DNA of 64,000 nucleotides from Chitinophaga sp. S165 (GCF_003182155.1 NZ_QGTG01000001.1:602390-666389); one strand, 5' to 3'. Numbered from the stretch's first letter, positions 8,205 through 17,886 are shown. The notes: generated by a model not told the origin, from the letters alone. Program-made: numbers and translations.

Positions 8205-10286
8205 GAAGGCCGGTGCTCTTAACGCGAAGATGTTGAAGCGGAAGTCGACAGTGGTGGTCGCTTCCCAGAAAACGGACTTCATCGGCGAAGGGGCGTTGGG
8301 GTAATAGTTGGCTGATAATCGCAAGGTATTGAGAGACAGGTTTTCGTTCTTTATTTTCATACCCAATCCGAAACCTGCGAAAATGGGGTTGTTAAACAGG
8401 GAGCCTTTGTCTTTATAATCGAGCTGCGAGGCCTGGATGGTCGAGAAGAAATTAAACTTGAAACCAAAGACCTTCAGGGGACTGTAATAGGTGGTTTCTG
8501 ATCTGACATTCAATCGCTCATAACCACTTAACGGAACATCTCTGTACCCCCACACACCGAGGTCCCGGTTAATATTCAGCGGGCGATAGAAGTAACTGTT
8601 AGGATTGCAGACATAGTCTGCATAAAGGAACTGGCGAAGCTTGCCACCTGCAAACCTGAAAGCCCGGCTATAGTATTCTACCCTGGCATGGAGCACCGCA
8701 TCTTCCGACTTACCCTGATAGAAAGTACTGATTCCCAATGCTCCCGAGAGGATACCTTTCCCATTCGTTACCCAGAATTTCTCGGCCTCTACGCCTACAT
8801 ATGCGCGTGTGCGTCCTTTCCAGGTTTCCCATCCCGCAGTGGCGGACGCGGTGTACCCCAGCGGAATATCCTCCGTTCTACCGAACCCAAAGAAATGGCT
8901 TGTTTTGAAGAATTCCTGCCGGAAGGTGACGACCTGTCCGAGGTAAAAGCGATGGTTATTATAGACGGGGTCCAGCTTATAGATCTCCTGGAACGGCTTT
9001 TTCGAGAACAGCAGGTTGAAATGCCGGACCAGGAACGCGAGGTTAGGTTTGCGCGAATCGGGATTGCGGCTGTCCTGTTTCAGAAAGTTGAAACCACCCC
9101 ACACGTCGAGAATATTATACCGGTAGTCGCGGTACAGTGTATCCGGACGATTAGACACGTTAATCGAGTAGTTAGTACTGAAATTCAAGCCTCCCAGCCA
9201 GGTCGCCCCACTTTTGTAGAGCGGTCTGTCGAACGCAACATAATATGTCCCTTCATAAGTGCCCGAATCCAGTGTATTGATATTGTTCAAAGTGGTATAA
9301 CCGCCTGAGAAGTCAATAAATGAGCCCAACAGGTTTGTTTTAGTGTACCTGACCTGCGAACCGAAGGGCGGGTTATCACTGTCGCTCCAGGACCCGCCGA
9401 TCCTGATACCTTGTCCTGCACCGAAGAGGTTATCGTTAGATACGCTGGCCCTCACACCGGAGGTACTGAGCCTGGACAGGTCAAAACCGTACTCGAATAC
9501 GTCTTTAGTCACAACAAGGAGGTCGATAGAATCTTCTGAAGCCCCTGTATTAATGATATACAAGCGGGCATCCTGTATGAAGGGCCGGCTACGGATATAA
9601 CGTTCATTGTCCGACATCTCGTAAGGATTGAGCGTATCGTTCTGCCTGAAAAAGAGCAGCTGCCGTATGACCCATTCTTCTGAGTTAAAGTGAAGGCGGT
9701 TAGCCAGATGTACCAGCTTCATGGAAGTAGAGAAGGTGGTATCCTTGATATTGCTGGGACCAAACACGTTTACGCGGCGGTAGTAGATATCGCGGATCAC
9801 CTTTCCTGTAAACGGTTTGAAGTATTGTTCACTTTTGATGATGCTGCTGTCCATTCCCGGTTCCGGAACATTTTGCCGGGTCACTTTCCTGATGAGCGAA
9901 TCCCGGTATTGTTTGTTACGCAGGGAATCGCGGTAGGCCCGCATACGGCCGAACCAGGAATTGGAATACTTCTTTGATACGGGGATCGTATCTCCTTCCA
10001 GGATCACATCTCCGGGTACTATGGTATCGCCGGGATTGGTCGGAACGATGGGTACTGATGGGATGTGGGGAATGATCGGGAAGATCGTATCATCCGGAAC
10101 AGGACTGACCGGGACGGAGGGTACTACCGGAACTACTGTATCGCGGGTGATAGAAATACGGGCTGTTTCGTTACCGACAGGGCTGCCATATGCCTTTAAT
10201 AATCCAAAGGCCAGGCAACAGCTGATCAAGACATAAGTTAATATTTTCGGCGATTTTCTCACTCGTTTCTTAGAAGTAATAAGCAA
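8190..10286 (-). CDS. Omp85/BamA-like outer membrane beta-barrel protein
   Basis: Predicted outer membrane protein of about 690 aa. A hydrophobic signal-like N-terminus is followed by a Pro/Val-rich low-complexity linker (repeated VPxVPxxP units, residues about 48-85), then a POTRA-like segment (GKVIRDIYYRRVNVFGP, later FIQDARLYI with VVTKDVFEYG). The C-terminal ~420 residues alternate aromatic and polar strands like a BamA/TamA barrel, beginning with NDNLFGAGQGIRIGG. The start is uncertain: the ORF opens with TTG at 10286, while a GTG at 10262 would give a shorter, more typical signal peptide (MRKSPKIL). Its 3' end overlaps the FdhF-like gene by 15 bases on the opposite strand. The precise function, whether assembly factor or lipid transport, cannot be read from sequence. 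Confidence 0.75.
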   Translation of the reverse strand: MLITSKKRVRKSPKILTYVLISCCLAFGLLKAYGSPVGNETARISITRDTVVPVVPSVPVSPVPDDTIFPIIPHIPSVPIVPTNPGDTIVPGDVILEGDTIPVSKKYSNSWFGRMRAYRDSLRNKQYRDSLIRKVTRQNVPEPGMDSSIIKSEQYFKPFTGKVIRDIYYRRVNVFGPSNIKDTTFSTSMKLVHLANRLHFNSEEWVIRQLLFFRQNDTLNPYEMSDNERYIRSRPFIQDARLYIINTGASEDSIDLLVVTKDVFEYGFDLSRLSTSGVRASVSNDNLFGAGQGIRIGGSWSDSDNPPFGSQVRYTKTNLLGSFIDFSGGYTTLNNINTLDSGTYEGTYYVAFDRPLYKSGATWLGGLNFSTNYSINVSNRPDTLYRDYRYNILDVWGGFNFLKQDSRNPDSRKPNLAFLVRHFNLLFSKKPFQEIYKLDPVYNNHRFYLGQVVTFRQEFFKTSHFFGFGRTEDIPLGYTASATAGWETWKGRTRAYVGVEAEKFWVTNGKGILSGALGISTFYQGKSEDAVLHARVEYYSRAFRFAGGKLRQFLYADYVCNPNSYFYRPLNINRDLGVWGYRDVPLSGYERLNVRSETTYYSPLKVFGFKFNFFSTIQASQLDYKDKGSLFNNPIFAGFGLGMKIKNENLSLNTLRLSANYYPNAPSPMKSVFWEATTTVDFRFNIFALRAPAFLQFK

Positions 10287-10342
10287 GCTACTCTTTACTT
10301 AACGTAAAGAGTATGTAACAGTTGTAATAAGTTAACTAAATA

Positions 10343-11170
10343 TTATTGCGCCACTATAACAGTTTCCCACCCATCATAACGTGCGTTCATTTCCTGGGCC
10401 AGTTCCCAGAGCAGCATAACCGCTGCGTCAATGCTTTCCTCATCGGTCCGGTCGTTACGGGAAAGCCTTAATCCATAGGGTTGAGGGTCTTTTTCGTCAA
10501 CCGGACGGGCCTCTATGACGAATCCTAACCGTTGCACCTGCTGGCCGTATATTTCGCGTTCAGCTTCGGCAGAAAAATAGATCCAATGATCAATGAGGCG
10601 GGCTTTTTCGGCAATGTCCCCATGTTGTTTCAAGGTACGTAATACTTTGCGGTTCTGGATGCGCTGAAATTCCTGGACATCCGGGAAGAGGAAATCGAAA
10701 TACAACTCCCATGTCTTGTCTTCCTTTACCCCGAAATCATACTGATAATCAGGGAACTGGATCATGGCATCAGCAATGTATTTGTCGTGCAGCAAAGTAC
10801 CAGCGGCGTAAAAATAAAAATCCCTGACTCCATTTGACATAGTACGGCCAACAAAATGTGCCTGCAACGTAGTTTCGAGCTGTTGCACCAGGCAGTCTTC
10901 AATCTCTCCCAGCATGGTGAACTCATCCCCTTGCGGAAAGCCGTCCGCGCGGGGATCTTTCAAATATACTGATACGAAGATGGCATACGGCTTTTTACTT
11001 AAGGGGGCAAAACGCCGCAAGTCCAGGTCCAGGCCTATAATAGCCGGCTTATCTTCGATATGGCAGGTATAGATGTCCCAGTCTGGTTGGTAAGCGTCAG
11101 GCATAATGCATTGATTCGAAAGGTAACAGTTCGCCGTAAAGATACGGAACCCTTCCCGCCATTCATCCAT
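10343..11170 (-). CDS. DUF695 domain protein with C-terminal RraB-like domain
   Basis: Cytosolic protein of 275 aa. The N-terminal ~130 residues resemble DUF695 (WDIYTCHIEDKPAIIGLDLDL, followed by a YFYAAG segment and a conserved WELYFDFLFPD). The C-terminal ~100 residues resemble the RNase E inhibitor RraB fold (LKQHGD, a DHWIYF stretch, QRLGFVIEARPV, DEESIDAAVMLLWELA). Such fusions are known; their target outside proteobacteria is unknown. The ATG at 11170 is used here, but an internal ATG at 11104 lies just before the DUF695 homology and could be the real start. It is divergent from the TonB-dependent receptor gene. Confidence 0.72.
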   Translation of the reverse strand: MDEWREGFRIFTANCYLSNQCIMPDAYQPDWDIYTCHIEDKPAIIGLDLDLRRFAPLSKKPYAIFVSVYLKDPRADGFPQGDEFTMLGEIEDCLVQQLETTLQAHFVGRTMSNGVRDFYFYAAGTLLHDKYIADAMIQFPDYQYDFGVKEDKTWELYFDFLFPDVQEFQRIQNRKVLRTLKQHGDIAEKARLIDHWIYFSAEAEREIYGQQVQRLGFVIEARPVDEKDPQPYGLRLSRNDRTDEESIDAAVMLLWELAQEMNARYDGWETVIVAQ

Positions 11171-11236
11171 TAATGGATCAATCTTTTTTTAAATCAGACT
11201 ACTTTTATGGGTAGTTACAGGCTAATATTAGAAAAG

Positions 11237-11243
11237 TACTTTG
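11237..11243 (+). promoter_or_regulatory. Possible -7 element before the receptor gene
   Basis: TACTTTG resembles TAnnTTTG with one base less spacing and ends four bases before the ATG of the receptor gene. The signal peptide needs this ATG, so if the motif is real the message would be nearly leaderless. Confidence 0.3.
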
Positions 11244-11247
11244 GATC

Positions 11248-13725
11248 ATGCAGAAAATTGTCGCTTTATGTTTGGGGATGATACTTTCATCCTTCTCTAT
11301 TATTTACGCTCAGCAACCGGCGCACGGACCCGCTGGTAATGGCTCCCTATACGGAAAACTCGTTGATGCAAAAACTAATTCTCCTATCGAATACGCTTCA
11401 GTCGCCCTGCTCCGCGCAGCAGATTCCAGTGTGGCTACAGGGATGTTATCAAAGCCTAACGGTGATTTTAATTTCCCGGAAGTTGCTTACGGCAAGTATA
11501 TTGTGAAAGTGAATTTCATTGGTTACGAAACCGTTTATAAAACAATTTCACTTACAGGAAAAAATAATAATGTAGATATTGGTAATATCAAAATAAGCCC
11601 TAACGTGAGGTCGCTGGCCGGTGTGGAAGTAGTAGGCGATAAACCTACTTTCCAGATGGCGATTGACAAACGTGTATTTAACGTTGATAAGAATATTTCC
11701 AGCGTGGGCGGTACTGCAACCGATGTACTAAAGCAGGTGCCTTCTGTGAATGTTGATATTGATGGAAACGTCAGCGTGCGTAACGGCTCTCCCACCATCT
11801 TCGTAGATGGCCGTCCGACCACACTGACACTGGACCAGATACCTGCCGATGCGATCGCTTCTGTAGAAGTAGTAACAAACCCTTCTGCGAAATATGATGC
11901 TGAAGGTGTGAGCGGTATCCTGAATATCGTACTGAAAAAGAACCGTAAGGCGGGCATCAACGGACAGATCAATGGTGGTCTTTCTACGCTCGGCGGAGGC
12001 AACGCAGGAATGGACCTGAATATCCGCAGAGAGAAATTCAACGTGTCTCTTAGTTACAATCTGAGAAGCCGTCAGGGTAAAGCCCGCTCAAACCTCTTCC
12101 GTAAGAATATCGGTGCTGACACTACGACTTACCTGGATCAGCATAACGAAGGTGAAAATGGCCGTCGTTTTCAGTTCGGCCGTGTCGGCTTCGACTGGTT
12201 TATGGATAACCGTAATACGTTCAGCATTTCCCAGGGTATTATGGCGGGCGATTTTAAAGATAATAGCGATCTGAAACTTTTCGATCTGAATGAAGCACAG
12301 CAGCAGATACGATATGGTACCGGTATCGACAATGAGAATCATAACTTCCGCAACTACAGCACACAGATCGGCTATAAACATACTTTCGCCAAGCAGGGAC
12401 ATGAGCTGACCGCCGACTTTAACTATAATTATGCTACCTCGGAAGATAATTCCGATTACTCATTACAGTATTATAGTATGGCACACCAGCCTATTGACTC
12501 GCCGAATATTCCACAGGAACGTTATGGTCGCGGTCATGGCAATACGACTTACATCACCGGTCAGATCGATTATGTAAATCCGCTGACCGAGCATTCCAAG
12601 ATAGAAGCTGGTTTACGTACTACTACCCGTAAGTTCAACAATCTGCTGAATACCAATGGAAAGGATTTCTCTACAGGTGATTTCGTATTAGACTCTTCCC
12701 TGTCTAACGACTACCACTACTCTGAAACGATCAACGCTGCTTATCTGAGCTACGCAGGAACCGTAGGTAATTTTGGTTACCAGGGAGGTCTGCGTGCAGA
12801 GCAGTCCTTCTATGATGGTGAAATGAGAAGCATCAATAAGAACAGTTATAAAATAGATTATCCTATCAGTTTGTTTCCCAGCGTGTATCTCTCCCAGAAA
12901 TTCAAAGGAGATCATGAGCTGCAGCTGAACTATAGCCGCCGTGTACGCCGTCCCTGGTTCCGCGACCTGTTACCAAACCTGGAGTACACCGCCCAAAGCG
13001 CCAATCGTGGTAACCCGGCTTTGCGTCCGGAGTTCACTAACTCGTTCGAGCTGAGTTACCTGAAAGACTTCAACAGGAAACATAACGTACTGGTATCCTT
13101 GTATTTCCGTAATACGGAAAAGGCCATTACTGATTTCTATACAGATACTACCATCACCATCAACGGCGTAACGCAGAAGGTTGTATTGTCCTACCCTGTC
13201 AATGCCGATACAAGGAATGCCTATGGTGCGGAATTCACTGTCCGTAACCAGATCCTGAAAGGCTGGGACATCACATCCAACTTTAACCTGGCACAGACAA
13301 AGATCAATGCCAGCAACCTGCAGAACAGTCTTAGTAACCAGGGTTTTATCTGGTTCGGTAAGATCAACAGTAATACCAAACTGCCATGGAACTCGACCCT
13401 GCAGATCACCGGTAACTATGAATCAAAGCAGATCCTGCCACAGGGAGAAAGAGCAGCTCAGTACTCAGCCGACATTGCGCTACGTAAGGAATTCCTGAAG
13501 AAAAGGAACCTGGTAGTGTCCCTGGCATTGAACGACATCTTCAATACCGACCGCAACCTGACTTATACGACAACTGAATTCTCCGAACAGGAAAGATACC
13601 GTAAACGTGCTACCCGCGAGTTAAGATTGAATGTATCCTACCGTTTTGGTAAAATGGATACCCAATTATTCAAACGTAAGAATAATAAGAAGGAAGAACA
13701 GCAGGATAATCAACAAGAGTATTAA
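11248..13725 (+). CDS. TonB-dependent outer membrane receptor
   Basis: Outer membrane beta-barrel receptor of 825 aa, of the type with an N-terminal carboxypeptidase-regulatory-like domain and a C-terminal OMP_b-brl_3 barrel. Signal peptide at 1-21 ends in YAQ. Residues about 30-115 form the beta-sandwich domain (GSLYGKLVDAKTNSPIEYAS, VNFIGYETVYK). A plug domain follows (about 125-225) with VGGTATDVLKQVPSVNVD, FVDGRPTTL and SVEVVTNPSAKYDAEG, which is strongly typical. The barrel ends with RELRLNVSYRFGKM followed by a Lys/Gln-rich tail. It imports an unidentified ligand or is a structural relative; it has no SusD partner, so it is not part of a standard polysaccharide utilisation locus. Confidence 0.9.
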   Translation: MQKIVALCLGMILSSFSIIYAQQPAHGPAGNGSLYGKLVDAKTNSPIEYASVALLRAADSSVATGMLSKPNGDFNFPEVAYGKYIVKVNFIGYETVYKTISLTGKNNNVDIGNIKISPNVRSLAGVEVVGDKPTFQMAIDKRVFNVDKNISSVGGTATDVLKQVPSVNVDIDGNVSVRNGSPTIFVDGRPTTLTLDQIPADAIASVEVVTNPSAKYDAEGVSGILNIVLKKNRKAGINGQINGGLSTLGGGNAGMDLNIRREKFNVSLSYNLRSRQGKARSNLFRKNIGADTTTYLDQHNEGENGRRFQFGRVGFDWFMDNRNTFSISQGIMAGDFKDNSDLKLFDLNEAQQQIRYGTGIDNENHNFRNYSTQIGYKHTFAKQGHELTADFNYNYATSEDNSDYSLQYYSMAHQPIDSPNIPQERYGRGHGNTTYITGQIDYVNPLTEHSKIEAGLRTTTRKFNNLLNTNGKDFSTGDFVLDSSLSNDYHYSETINAAYLSYAGTVGNFGYQGGLRAEQSFYDGEMRSINKNSYKIDYPISLFPSVYLSQKFKGDHELQLNYSRRVRRPWFRDLLPNLEYTAQSANRGNPALRPEFTNSFELSYLKDFNRKHNVLVSLYFRNTEKAITDFYTDTTITINGVTQKVVLSYPVNADTRNAYGAEFTVRNQILKGWDITSNFNLAQTKINASNLQNSLSNQGFIWFGKINSNTKLPWNSTLQITGNYESKQILPQGERAAQYSADIALRKEFLKKRNLVVSLALNDIFNTDRNLTYTTTEFSEQERYRKRATRELRLNVSYRFGKMDTQLFKRKNNKKEEQQDNQQEY

Positions 13726-13752
13726 TTTTAGCTGTCCAAAACCTATTTACTT

Positions 13753-14229
13753 ATGATTGATGTAATCGGCAATACTATTACTCTTCGCTTTCTTGCGGAA
13801 CCTTCAGATGTCAATTTCGGCGGTAAAGTACATGGAGGCGCTGTAATGAAATGGATTGACCAGGCAGGATATGCGTGTGCAGCTAACTGGAGTGGTCAGT
13901 ATTGCGTAACTGTGTATGTTGGGGGTATCCGTTTCTTTAAGCCTATTTCCATTGGCGATATGGTCGAGATCACGGCTACCGTTATTTACACCGGCAATTC
14001 AAGTATGCATATTGCTATCAATGTGCAGGCAGGCAATCCAAGACGTAAAGACCGGGTGAAGACCACCCACTGTGTAATGGTGTTCGCAGCAGTTGATGAT
14101 AATGGAAAGACCGTACCGGTCCCTAAATGGACGCCACAAAGCACTGAAGGCATTGATCTTGAGAATTATGCGAAAAAGTTAATGGCGCTGAGACAGAATA
14201 TTGAGGATGAGATGAAGCCGTACATGTAA
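13753..14229 (+). CDS. Acyl-CoA thioesterase (hotdog fold, YciA/BACH-like)
   Basis: Predicted acyl-CoA hydrolase of 158 aa with a single hotdog domain. The family signature is clear: DVNFGGKVHGGAVMKWIDQAG, in which the Asn/Asp-rich loop and the helix after HGG form the active site, followed by VTVYVGGIRFFKP and IHI-like strands. It hydrolyses acyl-CoA to free fatty acid and CoA in the cytosol; chain-length preference cannot be inferred. The gene starts 27 nt after the receptor stop, so it may be cotranscribed with it, and is followed by a good terminator. Confidence 0.9.
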   Translation: MIDVIGNTITLRFLAEPSDVNFGGKVHGGAVMKWIDQAGYACAANWSGQYCVTVYVGGIRFFKPISIGDMVEITATVIYTGNSSMHIAINVQAGNPRRKDRVKTTHCVMVFAAVDDNGKTVPVPKWTPQSTEGIDLENYAKKLMALRQNIEDEMKPYM

Positions 14230-14252
14230 GATACTATCGATAAAGCATTGAA

Positions 14253-14281
14253 ATGCAGGAGGTAATTCTCCTGCATTTTTT
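14253..14281 (+). terminator. Intrinsic terminator after the thioesterase gene
   Basis: ATGCAGGAG and CTCCTGCAT form a 9-bp perfect stem around GTAATT, followed by six T. It lies 24 nt after the thioesterase stop and separates that gene from the AT-rich gene that follows. Confidence 0.85.
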
Positions 14282-14343
14282 GTATGTTTTCATAACCGTC
14301 ATGTCTGGTATATTTTTACATCAAAACATTTTGAAGTACCCCG

Positions 14344-15081
14344 ATGAAGGAAATAAACAAACAGAAAATCGGCATTTTAAGGCAGCGCGTCCCTATTGGT
14401 TTTTCGCATGGGCTAACCGTCCTTGAAAAAACAAATGGCGACATTGATGCCGCTGAGATAATATTTAAGGACGAAGTCTTACAGATTGTCTTCAACAAAA
14501 CTGGTATTGCGAAGGATGTTGCGCAGAAACATCTGATCAACAGCAACTATGACATTCCAGCCACATTAAAAAGCATAGACGAGGAGCGGTTTACGTTGAC
14601 CGAACTTATTTACAGACGGTATAAAGACAAGGAGAACGCTTTAGCGAAAGTCGTGCATGTGGTAGAAATACATTACAACATACAGGGACCGACTGAGAGC
14701 TGGTTATATTTTAAGACACTTTCAGATTTACTCCCAGAAATATTTTGTCCGCTGGCAATTATGAGGTGGTTAACTTATGAAGAATATGAAAGTTTCGGGG
14801 TCGCATTGTGTTTTGAGTTAGACACTGTAACCGATCTGATTGAAAATGTTTTGAAACTTGCCCCTCTGGCCAGCTCCCTTAGAGAAGCAAGAGATATACA
14901 GGAGATAATATACAGGGAGAATGCTGTTGTGGGTAACATTGAGAATTATATAAAAGCAAATAATGAATTGAGGAAAAATAAAGCCTATCAAAAATGTGAG
15001 AACAACTATTATGATCAGAAAAATTTGCTAATAGAAACGCTTTATGATTTCGTGAAGGTGAATATCAACAAATTTCCATGA
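14344..15081 (+). CDS. Unknown protein with two tandem UBA/TS-N-like motifs
   Basis: I do not recognise this 245-aa protein as a named family. Residues about 8-40 (LRQRVPIGFSHGLTVLEKTN, then GDIDAAE) resemble the UBA-like N-terminal domain of elongation factor Ts, which reads LRERTGAGMMDCKKAL...NGDIE. A second related three-helix motif seems to follow at about 52-78 (NKTGIAKDVAQKHLINSNYD, then IPATLKSID). The remainder is helical, acidic and cytosolic, with no catalytic motif. The gene is visibly more AT-rich than its neighbours and is isolated by a terminator upstream and a convergent ABC gene 8 nt downstream, which may indicate acquisition. A role in binding a protein or nascent chain is only a guess. 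Confidence 0.6.
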   Translation: MKEINKQKIGILRQRVPIGFSHGLTVLEKTNGDIDAAEIIFKDEVLQIVFNKTGIAKDVAQKHLINSNYDIPATLKSIDEERFTLTELIYRRYKDKENALAKVVHVVEIHYNIQGPTESWLYFKTLSDLLPEIFCPLAIMRWLTYEEYESFGVALCFELDTVTDLIENVLKLAPLASSLREARDIQEIIYRENAVVGNIENYIKANNELRKNKAYQKCENNYYDQKNLLIETLYDFVKVNINKFP

Positions 15082-15089
15082 TGCAAGGA

Positions 15090-16877
15090 TCAATGCGAGA
15101 ACTGCATTTCGCTCAGATTCCTGTACAACCCTCCTTCTACCAGTATCAATTCCTGGTGCGTTCCTTCCTCTACCAATTTTCCCTTATCCAGCACAATGAT
15201 CTTATCTGACTGACGCACAGTACTTAAGCGGTGGGCGATGACAATGGAAGTACGTCCTTCCATCAGCTTCTCCAGCGCGTCCTGCACTAGACGTTCTGAT
15301 TCGGAATCCAATGCGGAAGTGGCTTCGTCGAGGATAAGAATGCGTGGGTCTTTCAACACTGCTCTGGCAATAGCGATCCTTTGCCGTTGCCCGCCCGATA
15401 ACTGGATACCCCTTTCGCCAACGATCGTTTCCAATCCATCAGGGAACCGCTCGATAAACTCCCATGCGTTAGCTTTTCTTGCTGCTGCCTCAATTTCATC
15501 GGTTGTTGCTCCTGGTTTGCCATAGGCGATATTCTCACGGATCGTTCCGCCAAAGAGAAATACATCCTGTGGTACGATGGCCATCTGACTGCGGAGGGCT
15601 GATAACGGGAAGCTGGCAGCATCCTTCCCGTTAAAACGGACCAGACCTTCCGTCGGACTGTAAAGACGCAGCAAGAGAGACACGATTGTGCTCTTTCCCG
15701 CCCCGCTGGGTCCTACCAATGCTACCTGCTGGTCGGGCGCGATATCGAAGGAGATGCCTGTCAATACATCCTGATCGTCTCTTGTAGGATAGCGGAAGGA
15801 TACATCTTCAAAGGATATCTGGCCGGTGAGATGATCCTGGGGAGCAATCGTTGTAATTTCTTCTACTGGTTCTGCAGGTTCGTCCAGAATTTCCAGCAGA
15901 TGCTCTGTCGCTCCAATGCTCTTTTGAATACTGGTATATACTTCTGCCAGTCCTGCAACAGATCCACCGATGAAGCTTGAATACAGTACGAAGGATAGCA
16001 ACATTCCCGGGTCCATCTGGCCTGCAGCGATCAGCAGGGCGCCTCTCCAGATCACGGCGATCATGGCGCCGAATACCGCTATCAGCATACTGGCGGTGAA
16101 GGCTCCGCGGAAGCGGCCGGTTTTCATACCGGTAACTGCTACTTCCTGGATCTTCGTCCGATAGCGTTTCATTTCAAAGAATTCGTTCGCGAACGCTTTG
16201 ACATTCAAAACGCCCTGCAATGTTTCTTCAACAATTGTATTTGCTTCAGCTACCTGGCTCTGTGCCTTCTTCGAATAACGTCTTACCACCTTTCCGAAGA
16301 GATAGGCGATCAGGACGATCAGCGGCAGTGTTGCCAGCATCAGCAAGGTGAGTTGTATTGAAGTATGCAGTAGCAAGGCCAGTCCGCCGATAATAATGAT
16401 CACCTGCCTGATAAATTCCGCTACTGTTGTAGTAAACGTCTCCTGTAATAAGGAGATATCCGAGGAGATCCTGCTACCCAATTCACCTACACGCCTGCTC
16501 AGAAAGAACCGCATGGGCAGTTTGATAAGATGATTATAAATATGCTGACGTAAAGATGCCAGTGAGCGTTCCGTTACATTGACAAACAGCATGATACGCA
16601 TGTACCCGAAGATGCCCTGTGCCAGCAGTATCCCCACCAGCAACAGGCCGATACGGTTAATCTTATGAGGATCTGTCAATACTTTATGGGTATTCGCAGC
16701 ATTTACCAGGTCTCCCAACAATTTTGGAAAAGCCAGGTTAGCCAGACTGGATATAAAAAGGAAGAATAATCCCAGGCCGAAGGCCGGCCAATAAGGCTTT
16801 ACGTATTTATACAATCTGAACGTGCGCTTTAAAGCAGCTGCCTGGAATGGCTTCTTCTGTTGTGTACTGTCTTGCAT
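15090..16877 (-). CDS. ABC exporter, fused permease and ATPase
   Basis: Half-size type IV ABC transporter (ABCB/MsbA-like), 595 aa from the ATG at 16877; the longer reading to 16916 lacks homology. Six membrane segments span about 20-310. The nucleotide-binding domain has Walker A GPSGAGKST (about 389), Q loop VPQDVFLF, signature LSGGQRQR (about 493), Walker B ILILDEATSALD and switch His in IAHRLSTV. It should act as a homodimer exporting a lipid or other hydrophobic compound from the cytoplasmic membrane; the substrate is not readable. Single gene, convergent with the preceding unknown gene. Confidence 0.92.
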   Translation of the reverse strand: MQDSTQQKKPFQAAALKRTFRLYKYVKPYWPAFGLGLFFLFISSLANLAFPKLLGDLVNAANTHKVLTDPHKINRIGLLLVGILLAQGIFGYMRIMLFVNVTERSLASLRQHIYNHLIKLPMRFFLSRRVGELGSRISSDISLLQETFTTTVAEFIRQVIIIIGGLALLLHTSIQLTLLMLATLPLIVLIAYLFGKVVRRYSKKAQSQVAEANTIVEETLQGVLNVKAFANEFFEMKRYRTKIQEVAVTGMKTGRFRGAFTASMLIAVFGAMIAVIWRGALLIAAGQMDPGMLLSFVLYSSFIGGSVAGLAEVYTSIQKSIGATEHLLEILDEPAEPVEEITTIAPQDHLTGQISFEDVSFRYPTRDDQDVLTGISFDIAPDQQVALVGPSGAGKSTIVSLLLRLYSPTEGLVRFNGKDAASFPLSALRSQMAIVPQDVFLFGGTIRENIAYGKPGATTDEIEAAARKANAWEFIERFPDGLETIVGERGIQLSGGQRQRIAIARAVLKDPRILILDEATSALDSESERLVQDALEKLMEGRTSIVIAHRLSTVRQSDKIIVLDKGKLVEEGTHQELILVEGGLYRNLSEMQFSH

Positions 16878-17206
16878 CAGCGGATAAGAATTACAAAAAT
16901 ATGGAGGTATGCACAAATCTGCTTACGTGCCTCTGAGTTGTATAGGTTATGACGGGCAGGGAAGGTAAATATTTTATTCCTGTTTTAAATAAAGAAAGGA
17001 GGCCAGGCGCCTCCTTTTCTTTTGACGAAGATACAATCACGAATATATTCTATTGCCTTTTTTTATAACATTATCGACTTAAATAGCCAATCTGCGTCGA
17101 TTTCAATGAGTTTTACCATATCCTTTTAGGGGCAACATTTACCAGATGATAATCAGAATAATCCGTAATTGTAAAAAATGTATTTACTACCAGTACATTT
17201 AACCGT
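16878..17206. other. Gap between ABC gene and small lipoprotein gene
   Basis: No convincing ORF. It contains the hairpin listed separately at 16993-17021; the rest is AT-rich with no feature I can support. The part next to the ABC gene presumably carries its promoter. Confidence 0.5.
16993..17021. terminator. Hairpin with T-rich tail
   Basis: AAAGGAGGC pairs with GCCTCCTTT around a short loop; T-rich on the plus-strand exit and A-rich before it, so the minus-strand transcript of the upstream small lipoprotein gene could end here as well. It lies about 190 nt after that gene's stop, so its assignment is uncertain. Confidence 0.55.
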
Positions 17207-17452
17207 TTATTTCTGGTTCCTGCTTGAATCGCCGGTACCGGTTCCATAACGGGAAGAATCTTCTCCCGGGTTAATAGCTCCCGGTGGTATTTCTGCTGAA
17301 GCCGTATCTGGTGTTACCGCCGCGGTATCCGGACCTCCTACCGTGGTAGAATCGGTACTTGTCGTATTGCCACCTCCGCACGAAGCCAGAAAGGTTCCTC
17401 CTGCTATAAGCAGGCCGCCGAGGAAGAGTTTACTTTTTTGGGTCATTTTCAT
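17207..17452 (-). CDS. Small hypothetical lipoprotein
   Basis: 81-aa predicted lipoprotein. Lys-rich start (MKMTQKSK), hydrophobic core and lipobox LASC at about residues 22-25 with Gly-Gly-Gly after the Cys; Asp is absent at +2. The mature part is a short Thr/Ser/Asp/Pro-rich tail with no folded domain. It resembles the next small gene upstream in design (lipobox plus a disordered Ser/Thr/Asp tail), suggesting two related envelope peptides. Function unknown. Confidence 0.65.
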   Translation of the reverse strand: MKMTQKSKLFLGGLLIAGGTFLASCGGGNTTSTDSTTVGGPDTAAVTPDTASAEIPPGAINPGEDSSRYGTGTGDSSRNQK

Positions 17453-17556
17453 AAAAATGTTTTTAACCAGTTAACAAATATGGGTTATTGGACATATGTC
17501 CCTGAACTTTTTTCTACAAATAGTGGACGCTTGTAGACAACCATTCACCCCAATAA

Positions 17557-17817
17557 TTATTTAATAGGCATTGAATCCGGCCTCATAGAAGACGTATCCG
17601 TAGCCCTGTTCATTGTGTCTATGGTATTCGTGTTATCTGATTGTATTACAGACGATGTATCTGTCGTATTACCACTTTCCCTTGAACTGCCACAGGCAAA
17701 CAGGAAGATGCTCAGGATAATAGCAAGACACGTAGTAATACCAATTTTGCACAGCGCCAGGCGCACAGTGATTGCATTATTTCCGAGGTCTTTCTTTTGC
17801 ATACTCATGATTAACAA
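17557..17817 (-). CDS. Small hypothetical lipoprotein
   Basis: 86-aa predicted lipoprotein with a basic N-terminus, hydrophobic segment and lipobox LFAC at about residues 39-42, followed by GSSRESG and a Thr/Ser/Asp/Asn-rich disordered tail. Starts at 17817, 17808 or 17802 are all ATG; the last gives the most usual signal length. It lies 104 nt upstream of a second small lipoprotein on the same strand with a similar layout. Function unknown. Confidence 0.6.
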   Translation of the reverse strand: MLIMSMQKKDLGNNAITVRLALCKIGITTCLAIILSIFLFACGSSRESGNTTDTSSVIQSDNTNTIDTMNRATDTSSMRPDSMPIK

Positions 17818-17886
17818 ATTTTCAGGTTGAACAATAAATATTTACGTACGATTTCTGCTTAATGCATAAAGAATTATGCCAAGGCT

